Shown in pieces: positions 48,881 through 61,600 of a stretch of DNA of 64,000 bases (positions within the stretch are counted from its first letter, which is position 1; each line of letters opens with the position of its first letter). Made by a program: the position numbers and the translations under genes. This DNA comes from Onchidella celtica (taxonomy: Eukaryota; Mollusca; Gastropoda; Systellommatophora; Onchidiidae). The stretch covers positions 30,270,591 to 30,334,590 of the forward strand of contig OZ007574.1 in the NCBI GenBank assembly GCA_963931925.1, given 5' to 3'. Below the pieces are notes generated by a model. It was not told where the DNA came from. It did not search any database and saw only the letters and a program-made list of their open reading frames with translations.

Positions 48881-51800
48881 AGACTAAAATGAAGCATATT
48901 TATTGCACCTGATAATTCAAGAGAGTCAAAATCAAAACACAATAAAACAGGCTGTAAGCATAGAATGCTCTTATGTTATGTGTTCCAGCAAACACTGAGA
49001 ATACAAAAGTGTTGTGACATGCAAATGAAAACGTGATGTAAATAAACAGCACTGACTGAAAATACCTTTTTAAATGAACACAAATTTGACCTTTTCCGGA
49101 TACAGTGAAAAACACAACATCCTTGTGATTATTGCACATTACTGAAGTCTTTTACCTTTGGAATCACGTTGAAATACATGCAGTGTCCAGGAACCTTTAA
49201 AAAATCCACCGTGGATCATTAATCATAACAAATAACAAGACAAAACCAAATTTTCTTGTATGGCTTTTTGTTTTGCCAATGTATGTGAAATTGAAAAAGT
49301 TTGCAAGAAAGGCAGGGATATAGGGGATGAGTGGGTAGATCAGATATGAGTGCTGGTGGTGATTTGGGGAAAAGGGGGAAGTCGTTAGAAGATGGGATAA
49401 GTAGAAATGGGAAAATTACATCATTTACAGTCTTTTTACAAAACTGCTCACCCTACCATAATTAACCCTACTACTGCTATAAGATCATTAAATTGCCAGT
49501 TCTGTTCATCCCTTGACTGCCAGAGCCAATTAAATCAGCTCTACAGAAATGTTTATTTCTTGGAGTTTCTAAATTAAAAATATATGATGAAAACACCCTT
49601 GGTGGGACACAGGAATGCTTTCCTGACAGTAATAGGGTTAAGAGCCAGAACAAGTACTAGGTATCATCTTTACATCCCCCATAAGCAAAGTTTGATGTAT
49701 AAATCCTCATTATCAATTTGTGACTTCCTGACACTGCACCTTTCACTAGTTTGTCAGTCTCAAAGTGAAAACAGTGCAAGACAAGGACAAACCATTTCGT
49801 TTCATTCATTTCCACATGCCTATGTTGATAAATTTTTATTCGCTTCCCTACACCAGTGAATAAGCCAATATGTAGCCACCACCAGTTTCTTGTTGCCTGT
49901 ACTTCTGCATGCTTGAGCAAATTTTACAATTATTTTTGAATTGCACTATTTCCCCAGAACATTTTCATCAAGCTTGCGCACTTCCTATTAAAAAAACTAT
50001 TATTATTCAATTATCACAAACCAACCACCTAAACTTGAAACAACTGAGATAAAAAACAATGACAACAAAAAAAACCCAGCCATGACAGTTTGTGCAGTGA
50101 GTGAAAGGAAAACAGAATTACGGATTAAGGACAACATAAATAGCCGATATGACAACAAATATGTTACAAAATAAATAATGTTACTTAGCTGAGCAAACTA
50201 ATACCACAACTGAAATGAAAATTTTTACACTATAAATCTAGCCTGTACCACAGAATGTGAATAACAAGTCAAAATCATTATGCAATGTGTGAATAATTCT
50301 GGCAGTGCTTGTATACAATATGCTGATAAGAGAAGAAAGCAGATCACTAATATTAAAATATAATATATTGTTTTGATATGCTGATTTCGGAAACGACCAG
50401 GCAATACATGGCAGACAACAAATTGTAAAAATATGGTTAAAAAAAGGAAAAAAATCAACTGGCCCACTTCTAATCTAAGGACTAAAATCCTTGTCATTTT
50501 ATTGTAAAACTTATTGTCTCACTAGCTATCTTCATCACATATAATATCAAAGAGATACAATGAGTATGTGCTCAGACAATGAAGGACAAAAGTCTTTGTA
50601 AATCATCTCTTCAGTGATAAAAATTTAAACCAGTATACCGAGACTAGGTAAACCAAAAACAATTTTGGTTCATATCAAATGTACAACACTGAAAATTGTC
50701 ATACTAGAATACAAAATGAGAAAATCAAAATAAGGTATAGAAAATTCATAGTACATTTTCAAAATAAAGAATGGTAACTCATTGAATCCTTGAAAAAATC
50801 ACCATAAACTCAAGCTAAGCTTGCATTCAATAAAAACAAAACAATACATTGCTTGAATGACTGTTTTCTCCCTGACTTAAGATATGTCTCTGTTCCTGCT
50901 ACATCATCATAGCCTTGATACCTTTGCATGATAAACCATTCTAATCACTGACACTATGATATGATTATCCATGTGTTTGAAATTTGGATGGAACCATTGG
51001 GAAAACTCATATATCACTTACATGTTTTGTGAGGAGCCATGTAGAAATTGTGCACTTTTGGATGGAGGGAGGGGGGCGGGTTGACCCCAGTATATGAAAA
51101 GCTTATATGGGGAGGGGGAGGGGTGTCTGGGAGTGTACATATGCATTTAAATTATGGTAATGGTGAAAAATATGATTTTATTTATTTTCATATTAACAAT
51201 GTTAGTTATATAACTATAATGAAATCCAATTTAGGCTACACTACTATCTAATGAAACAGTCAAATAGTCCGTGCAATATGCAACTTAATGTTTTAAAACA
51301 TGAAGGCCATGTCATGGATATTCACCATTTCATTGGTCATAATTGTACAAGTGGGCATGGGGGAGAGGGGATACAAAATTGCCAACAACAAATCTACATA
51401 CTTCATGGCTGGTCCTTGAGCAAGAATACCGTCACTACGTTAACAAATATCTCCATTTTCATCGTTTTGAGAAAAGCCAATAAAATTGTTTAACAAGGCA
51501 AACTATCTATCTTACCCTGTCAGTTGTTAAGATTATTACTGCGAGTATGCACTGACACATCTATTTTTTGTTTACATGACAGTGCTGGGTTTGGCCTGAG
51601 TCTGACTTATGCCATTATGTTAGCACACTGACGATATTACAGCTCGGACACTGTTTATCAATTAAAATTAAAAATATGTACAATACTTTTAAGAAAACCC
51701 CTTTCAATTTCCAATTGCTCTAGGACTTAGAGGCTTCAGCCATATTTATGAAAATTTATTTTTGATAAGTTTTTTATCTTGTAAAAATAACACATTTCTT

Positions 51801-54800
51801 CAAAACGCAATCATGTCCAACTTTGAGTCGTACATAATGATAACAATTCTTGCTACAACAAGCAGAAGGAATTCATAAGACTCCTTTTTCCTTCACCCAG
51901 AGTTGGCAAGGAAACAATTTAAAATAAATCATATCCAGCAACACCTTATTTCTTTCTCAGAATCATCTTTAAGATTTGGTCAAGTTTCTAAATGTATATG
52001 ATCAAAAACTCAACCAATTTTTAACAAGACCTACTGCCATTCATGTGGCTTGGATTTGTGTGAAATCTTAAAGGTGTCTTCATTTTGACCTGCAGAAGCT
52101 TCTTTTTCAGATTTGGAGATGTGAAATGGCGGGGATGTATTTTTTTGAGTTTGCTTTGTGTTGATGATTTCACCTCCAACCTTTTCTATTATGACCGTAC
52201 CTCATCTGACTGTACAGGTTGTGTCAATATTTTAAATGAATTTGTCTATTTATATCAAGCCTATGCAATGACTCGAAATGATAAATATATTTGCCAAGAA
52301 ACTTTACAATAATTATTATTTACAAACTGTACATATTTTGATACATAACAGAAATCTGTTCACACACAGAAAGAACTAAACACAAGGGGCTGTCCTTGGA
52401 GACAAAAACTCTTCATTTCAAGTTGGGGGACTACTGCCAGACTGTGCCGACAGATCATATTAATAAATCATGTCTTTTAATCAATAACCACACACACATA
52501 CACAAAAACTTACTTCTTGTGTATTGGCGAATGTTTGTGAAGAGGCAAAGTGTGGCACTTCCCTCAAAAGTATAAAAGCAAATATTCCAATTCAGTGGCA
52601 GGATGAAGGCATATTGTAAGCCAATTAAGTCTCAAATTTAACTAAACAATGTGTAATGATTATACCGTTACAAGGTTCATAAGTCTTGTGGGCCAGGGAA
52701 GTCCTAAACTACGTATAGCTTAATTAGTCAACCAGTGAGATTTTCAGAGGCAATTTTATAAAGTTCATGAAATATGACAATAGTAATGATGGAATAATTT
52801 TTCTATTTCTACATAAAATCAAAGATATTGGAAACGATAAGATGAGACACTCCTTTCTTTGCACTTCTAAAAAAATTGTGCATAAGTTTGTGTGCTGATC
52901 AGGGGCCGGACCCATGGGAGACAGCATGAAAAGAATGCTTGATATAATGATAAAATGATGCATATTTGTTACAATGCTACTGTGACTAAAAAATAAAGAA
53001 CAAATAGCCAGAGTTTTCCAACAGCTATTGAAGTTATAGTAAAAAAATAAGTGATGCTAGTCAAGGGCTACTGCGATAGTTAACAGTAAAACAAATTCAA
53101 TATTTTCCCTATTTGGCTTTGTAAATATGGCATTGTTCATGACTTCCGCGCAAGCACCGCCAGGTGGCTGTGCGAAATCTGTGCACGCTAAATTGGCTAG
53201 CTGTCTCATCTTGTTGTATTTAATATCTTTGATAAAACTAACAAGGCAGAGAATGAGATTGCAAGACACTTAAAAATAAAAACCCCAAGACCCCCAATAA
53301 CAGGTCATTAGACTTTGATTATCTTACATGGTAGCCAATGAAAAATTTCATGGAACAGAAATGGCAAAAATATTACCCAGAGCAAGAAAAAAGATGGAAT
53401 GTCATAAAACTGTCACAAGGGAAGCAATTCATCAGGATTTGTGCACCAGACAATGGGAAGCTCAGGTTACAAAGAACAAGTATGAAAATGCTTGATTCAT
53501 GAACACAGACTGTAGGTGTATTCAACAAGTGTCAAATATAAATTCTTGTGGATACAAAAGAATGACTACACAGCTCAGACATAAAAAACTGCCATTCATG
53601 TCCATCAATCTGACTAAGACAAAACAATTCTCATTCAGAATGTCTGATGAATTTGGAATATTTAAATTTCCATGTCAACATGACAATATGTCTCAACAAA
53701 TCCACACAAATTCCTCACTTTAACATGGAATCTAATTACACAAATGATCGAGGATCAACTTCTGTCCTTATTCAGAGAAGCCAAATTTGCTGGGTATATC
53801 GTTTTAATTACATGACATTTTAACAAACAGCAAACTTGCAAATCGTGACTTTCCATTTCTATCCACCTAACTCCAAGTTCGCATCTGTTTTACAGGAATG
53901 CGTCTTTTCATTCCTTCCTTAAAGGTTGGTTCGCAAATGTTCACATACCAGGACTGAAAATATAATACTTCAAATGTCTAATTTTGTTTAAAATATACCA
54001 CATCTATGATGATGTACAATCTATTTATAGGCTGAACAGTGTTTCTTCAGAATCAGAGTCTGGTAAATAGAAAATGTTCAGGAATGAAATGTCTCTAAAT
54101 AATAGCTTCCCTCACAAACTGACATTTTAAATAGGAATATTTCCTCACGATTCCAGCATGATGTTCATATATTAATGAGACTTCACAACATCAAGATTTT
54201 TATTCCAAGCAACAAACCAATATTTAGTGAGACCATTAAAAAAAAACAACAATATAAATCTCATTAAGAATGTTTTTCATGCTTACAACATGTTCTCAGC
54301 ATGGACAAATAATTCATTCTAGACATATCATACACAGAATGAAATGTAAAAAAACATGGCAAAGTGCTTGCCAACTCATGACAATATTCTTGAACATTAC
54401 AAATTATCTTGATATTTTGTAATATTAAATAAACAAAGTTAATGACCATAAAATTACTTTTAAATTAATCTCCAATGAGTCAAGCTTTTTATTGACACCA
54501 GTTTGACACTTCTGTCAGTTCTTGTTAGCAATCACATATCTCGAGTTTGATTTGTTGGCATCTTTCATTCACAGTGTTATCAAAGGATGTTCAGGGTAAA
54601 ATCCTTCATTAATTTCTGAGTGAGATTTAAACTGGTTTGATATGTACTGTTTTACTTTTGCTCAACTGCAATTTGTGTGATTGTTTTTGACATTGGTAAT
54701 TGAGTGAGAGTGGGGGATAAGCAATCGGAATTTTCAAACTTGGTAACATGCTCACTAAACACAGCATGAATGATTGGCATTTTCTACAGCTTGTACCAGT

Positions 54801-55616
54801 ACAATGGAAGTGGATGTAAACAAACTGGGCCTGTGATTATGTGATGTTCAGTCTTTATATGCAGACCAAGGATTCTTTTACAAGCATAATTATCACATTT
54901 TTATTAACAACAAAAACAGCCATCCCTTCAGCACATTATTCAAGCTCCTAACCAGAATGTAGGATACAATAATAATGGACTACTTACATTCATAACATTT
55001 CATATAATATATAAACAAATAGTAAAACGATGATTCAGCACATGCACACCCCCATATCAATGACTATGGGAAATGAATCAACTCCACAAAAGGTTGTAAA
55101 GAATACTGTATCCACAAGGCCCAAAAATGATCAGTTGGTGGTTCTGTTTTCACATTACTTTGGAAAAATCAGCAGTTCTACTTACTCCTTATGCCCTTCT
55201 TTTCTTAATCTTACAATTAAATTACTAATTCCAGTATCTTGCCCTTTCACTCCTTTCACTCAAATGGGAATAATGCCAAATATACCTTACCAGCTTCCCA
55301 TAATGAAATTTTGTCTCATACTCAATCACTGATGGTCCAACAACCCAAGAACAATTATCCAGCAAAGATCAGCCATACAAAGCAGAGGAGAACAAGGGAT
55401 GTATGTATGTATTGTTTGATGCTCTACGGTCTCACATATGCAAAAGTGGACAGAATATTTATGATTTCCATGGCAAGACTGAGATTCATTGGGATATCTG
55501 AACACTAACTTAACTGTAAATGGCAAGTCTCTGTAGAAATTTTACTTCTGAGATGATAGGAGATATTATTTTTCATAAACCATGAAGAAACAAGGACATC
55601 CATGGCTTTGCGTCAC
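48881..55616 (-). other. 6.7-kb AT-rich, repeat-poor stretch, possible long 3' UTR
   Basis: No microsatellite array, recognisable transposon or convincing exon is visible, in contrast to the rest of the window. It lies immediately downstream of the MARVEL gene stop on the minus strand. A minus-strand AATAAA near 48898-48903 could end the transcript. Several other AATAAA words occur earlier, so the real 3' end may be nearer. Confidence 0.3.
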
Positions 55617-58600
55617 TTACAGGTCAATCTCATCTTCCTCTATCAGTTTCCTGCGTTGGTAGAGTCTGTACTGAACCTTCCATTTGCGGTAGCTGAGAAA
55701 TGCTGTCAACCCATTCAGCAGCATACAAATATAGCCCAGAATCTGCGCAAAAGACAAAACAATTTTATAGATGCCAAAGTTTCAAAATGAATTATACGGT
55801 TATTAATAATTCATATAAATATGCAACAGACTTTAAAAGTAGAATTCACATCCTCATACAAATGGTGTGTTACAAGAAACATTTCTTACATAAGGATTAT
55901 ATTCAAAATTTTAACTCTCAAATGTGCCCATGATGAGACATGGCGAACACTTAAAAATTTTTACACCCAGCTGAAAGTTAATTTTCCAAATTGAAGGACC
56001 ATTCTCTGAAAAAGGACCAGTGAAGACATATTTGTCTAATATTACCAAACTAGTATGTATTATATTGGCACTTTTTGCAGAGCCAGTTAATATTATATAT
56101 TCTCCCATTGCCCTATATATGAAACAATGTAAACAACTTCTTACCACAGCTATCACAAGTTGGTTGATAGTTGAAAGTATATGAAACAATGTAAACAACT
56201 TCTTACCACAGCTGTCACAAGTTGGTTGATAGTTTCCTTTGTGACATTGACTCTCAGCTTCTCGTAAAAGTCAAATGCACTGGCAACAAGGGAGGATCCA
56301 ACGAGGTAGAGGAAGGCAAACAGTGCATATACAATCATGTCCTGTTGAAGACAAATTAAACACCAAAACTAGAACTGCACTGATATGCTACAGAACTGTA
56401 CTGATATGCTACAACAACAGAAAGGAATAAGAAATTTTATTTCATGTGATTTCAGGTCTGATGCTTATTTTACTAATCAAATTAAGAGTCCTATAAATTT
56501 ATGTATGTTTGGTTTGTTAAATGAGTTTCATCACTGGACACATCTACTTTTTATAAATGTGAATTACCTGGCCAGAATACAGCTGACACAGTCTACAGTG
56601 CAAAATTGTGCAGATATTGGAAGCAAAGGACACAAAAATTTATACAGAAATTTTTACCATTAAAAATGCTACTTAATACGGCTATGTGCTGAATGCCTAT
56701 AAAAATCATTTTTAATTGAGTCAGCAGAACAGATTAGGGATAAAAAAGGCAAACATACTTGAAAGGAATATGCTGAATGTGACTAAATTACAAATAGCCA
56801 TTACTTACAAAGAAGGTCCATTCAAATCCAAAGACTGCAATTAATGAGGTTATGTTGCCAGCAAGCAGGAAGAATGTAACCAACAGTGTCAATACCAGAA
56901 CAAAGATCATGATTCTGAAATGCCAGCTCAAGGGCAGGTTAAGTAAACCTCCTTCGGTACTTCCTGCACTCACCAGACACACCAAAGTGGCTGTGGTCAT
57001 CACCTGAAGACATTGCAAAAGGGAATTTTCTATGAACTTTTTACAACTGTGGATCCTGATACAACTGGAAGTATACGGTGGAAAAAATGAGAAATTGTAA
57101 GAAGACAGACAGACAACAAGGGGAATGAACAGGAAAGAATGACACAAAAAGAAAGAGACAAATCTGTATGCTCATACTCCTATGAAAGAGAGTATGTCCA
57201 CCATCTATCTATCTGCATGATATATCCTTTTTGTCCAGCAGTACCTGAAAAAAGTGTATCAGCTTTGTTTAGCTTGTTTACTGAAAAAGTTAGCACCATT
57301 TAGCCGAACCAGGGTAAAGCACAATCCTTTTCTGGTGGTCGTTTATGGTCACACCATAAGAAAAGGAACAACATATTTCCACTTTGAACCTTTATGCACA
57401 GACTTTTGTGAAGCTTAACATGCACATGAATTTACGCATGTTATAGGTAGCACATGTTTTATTTAATGCCCAGTTTTAATTTCTGGTTGATTAAAGAAAT
57501 AACATAGTGCTACAAAGCTTTGAAAAGAGAAACACAGGCAAACCACCCAGCCAATAGATGTGTGGTTCCTGGATCTAAACACTGGCTGTGGCAGTGCATT
57601 TGGAAGGTCTTCCCCCCGTCCGCGCCACTTACCAAAAAGTTAACAAACATAATATGATGAAGACCCCGCCAACCCGCGCTTTCGTTCTTTCTTTCTTTGT
57701 CCCATACAAATACTAAACCCAACCTTTTGATAAGCCCACTCAAAAGTCCCCTCTTTAATGTGTTTTCTTGACTGGCGCGGACGAGCAGAGGACCTCCCGT
57801 GCATTTTATCCTCTTTTAATTTTTTTTTTTGTTGTCAGGTCAGAAAAATCTGCTACTGGTAACATGTAATCCAGTACAACCTGTTTCATGAACTGGTACG
57901 CTAGCATGGTATCAGTGGGCGTGCATCTGTCGGTGCAAACGGCCAGGGCGGAGGAGGTTTCATCTAACCCAACGGCCACATGCTAGGGGACAATGTGACC
58001 CTCAGTACTTGAGTCCTTCATATTGGCCCCCGGTAGCGGTGTGGTCATAGGCTTGTTTGCCTAAATCACAGACGAAGAATTGAGCAAACTTCCCGGACGC
58101 AGCTTCGAAGCTGGCGGCAGCAGGCCAGTGGTTGATTGATAGGGCAGATGGCAATATACCGTCACTCTGGCCTGGATATCGTGACACAGAGCATCCACCA
58201 GTATTGGTGTTCTTTGGTTTGGGTCTTTCACCCTAGTCAGTTGGGACTGCGAGGCTGTGGAGTAGCCTACAGGCAGCCGGTCAGGCAATATGACTGTCCC
58301 TCTGGCATCCTCCTGCACCTGGATACATTTCCAGTCGTCTTGACCCTGTCTTGCCACTTGGATAAGTTGTGTCCAGGCGAGAGAGTGAATCTGATGTTTG
58401 CGCAGCTCTTTCTCACTAAAAACAAATTCTTTGCGCCAGTCTTAACACTCACCTCGTCTTCTTTCATCTTTGTCTCGTCTTCTTTCCTCTCAAAATTCCA
58501 ACGGCGATGGGCGAGTGGGGTAGCAGCAGGTTTGGATAGACTGGAAGCTGTTAGCACAGACCTACACGTTGGTGGCTGTGGGCTATGGTCGCTTCATTGT

Positions 58601-61600
58601 CGATTGAAGTGGAGGCGTGGGGAGGCAGCACCCACAGTAGCTGAGCAGCCTTATTTAAGGATAGCACTGCTCACCTCAACTGAGGAAGGGGCTAGAAAAG
58701 GTGCCCTAAAGAAAGCCCACTTCACATCACCCTGACTGGTATACCGCGACCAGTGGGGATCCCTTTTTGAGGTTGAAACAAAAAGAAATTCAGCTTACTC
58801 AGGCTAGGAGCCTGGAATATACGCACACTACAGGACAACTCAAACAACCCGGAAAGACGCACTGCACTTATTGCCATTGAGCTCAGCAAGTACAACCTGG
58901 ACATAGTGGCACTCAGTGAGACCAGACTCCCTGATAGTGGCCAACTCAAAGAGCTCAGTGGTGGATACACCTTCTTCTGGAAAGGCAAGGGTGCAGTCGA
59001 ACCGAGACAGCATGGTGTTGGGTTTGCAATTAAAAATGACCTTGTCAGAAACTTGCAGTCCATGCCAATTGAAATAAATGACAGGCTAATGACACTCAGG
59101 ATCCCAGTTGGGAAAAGCCAGTCAGCCACCCTCATTAGCGCATATGCGCCCACCATGACAAACCCAGATGAAGCCAAAGACAAGTTCTATTCTGATCTAG
59201 AATCTGTCATATGCTCTGTCCCGGCAGCTGATAAGCTGATTCTCTTGGGGGACTTCAATGCTAGGGTTGGCTCCGAAATCTCAGCGTGGCCAAATGTTTT
59301 GGGCCCTCATGGAGTTGGTTCATGCAATAACAATGGGTTGCGCTTACTTACTTTGTGCGCTGAATTTGGCCTGTTCATTACCAACACAAATTTTAGTCTC
59401 CCCTTGAGAAACAGAACGTCATGGATGCATCCCCGCTCAAAGCATTGGCATCTCATAGACTATGTCATTGTGAGGAAGACTGACAGAAAGGATGTCCTTG
59501 TAACAAAGGCGATGTGTGGTGCCGAGTGTGGAACTGACCACAGACTCATTGTTTGCAAGCTCAGACTAACATTGAGGCGCAATAGACGCCCTCAAGGGAA
59601 AGCGCCACCTAAACGTCTAAATGTTTCAAAACTCTGCTCAGCTGAGAAACAGAGCGAGCTCTCATCAGAACTCTCCTCAAAATTGGATTGCGTGACTTTT
59701 GACCCTGAGAACATTGAACAGAGCTGGACTGACCTAAATACGACTGTACACTCTTGCGCCAGCAGCACAGTTGGTTTTCCTGTCCGCAAGCACCAGGACT
59801 GGTTCAATGATAATGATAATGAAATCAAAGTGCTCATCAAAGAAAAAAATAGTCTCATCCAAGCTCACTGCAGTGACCCCTCTTCCACAGCAAAAGCTGA
59901 TGCACTGCGTGCATGTAAGGGTGTACTCCAGAAGAAGCTGAGGAAAATGAAAAATGACTGGCCTGAAGAGCGAGTAAGAGAAACTCAGAAATATGCCGAC
60001 ACAAACAACACTAGAAAGTTCTTTGAGAGCCTCCGAGCTGTGTTTGGACCATCCAGCTCTGGCACTACGCCACTTCTTGCGTCAGATGGTTCAACACGCA
60101 TTGTTGAATTGAATGCCATAATTCAGCGTTGGGCAGAACATTTCGGAGGTGTGCTAAATCGGCCATCAAATATAAATACTGAGTCCATTGACCGCCTCCC
60201 TCAGACTCCTATTAATGCAGCTCTTGCCAAGCCATTCACAGCAAATGAGACCCGAACTGCCACAAATCAGATGTCCTTTAACAAATCACCAGGCGTGGAT
60301 TCAATTCCTGCTGAGGTGTATGCCTTCGGCGGAGAAAAGCTTATTGAAAGGTTGACCGAGTTGTTCAATCATATGTTGAAAGCAGGGAAGCTGCCACAGG
60401 ACTTCAAAGATGCTTCAATCATCCATCTGTACAAAACAAAGGGGACAGCCAAGTCTGTGACAACCATCGGGGAATCTCTCTACTTTCAATTGCTGGCAAA
60501 ATATTGGCAAGAATGCTTCTGAATCGCCTTCTTGATCACCTCTCGTCAAATGACTTGCTTCCCGAGAGCCAATGTGGCTTTCGTAAAGAGAGGGGAACGG
60601 CGGATATGATTTTTGCTGCCAGACTGTCACAAATCCCAGACTGGGAAATGTAATAGTTTATGACAGGACGACAATCACGAACAAACAAGTTTAACACTTA
60701 ACAAAACAACCCATCAGACTCACACATTTATTAAACATAATTATACATATAATAGCGCAATTACATATATTATATTATTGAAATGACTGCCGTACAACGG
60801 CCTTATTCCCACACACACGCTCCCTCGGATCCACAATCCGGTAGTTACTCCTAAAGGCACTTCGGCCTCAGCCTCTCCCCTCAGGGTCTTAATAGTACAT
60901 TAATGAGTCACTGGCACCGCAGTCTCTCAATATCACCTTCCTAGTGTCATACACCTTAGCACTCCCCTAGCACCTCAGCAGGGCAATAACACGTTATTAT
61001 TTCCATAGCCATCAACATGGCAACAACATAATATCAGTTCACTAGCCTATCAACATGGCACCAATATAGTATCTCATTCACTCTCATATCTACGTCCCTG
61101 TCCGTGGCCTGACTGCCACGACTTTATGTGCCTCTACTGTCCTACACTGACAGCCTCACTTCTGGCCTATGTGTGGCCCCCGGCCCTATGCTGGCCTATC
61201 TCCTGGGCTCATCGAGGTGGCTCTGCGGCCCGTCCCCGACACCAGTCATAACTGGAAAGACTTTCTCCTAGTCTTCTCGACTGCTCCCTTTATGTCTGCC
61301 CGATGGGCTATTATTCACAGATCCGCTCCCTAGGACCTTCTAACTTGCAGTGATAGTTATACAGCGCTTTCGCCTCCTTCAGACCCCCCACTCATGACAT
61401 GCACGACTTTTCTTCCCTGTCTCCGTGCGTTAATTTTACTCTCCTCCTTTCCCCCCGTAATTATTAACTATCGCTCACTCCACTCGTGACACAGACAGAT
61501 TCAGGAAAAATGCATGGAACAAAATAAAGCGCTGTATATCACATTTGTTGACCTCACAAAAGCATTTGACACAGTGTGTCGTGAAGGCCTCTGGAAAATC

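Noticed and set aside
53057-53269. 70-codon minus-strand frame over a small GC-richer patch
   Set aside because: No family similarity or splice signals.
58136-58735. 199-codon plus-strand frame before the LINE endonuclease
   Set aside because: Lies in the LINE 5' region; no RNA-binding or zinc-knuckle motif as expected of a first LINE ORF, so probably untranslated leader.
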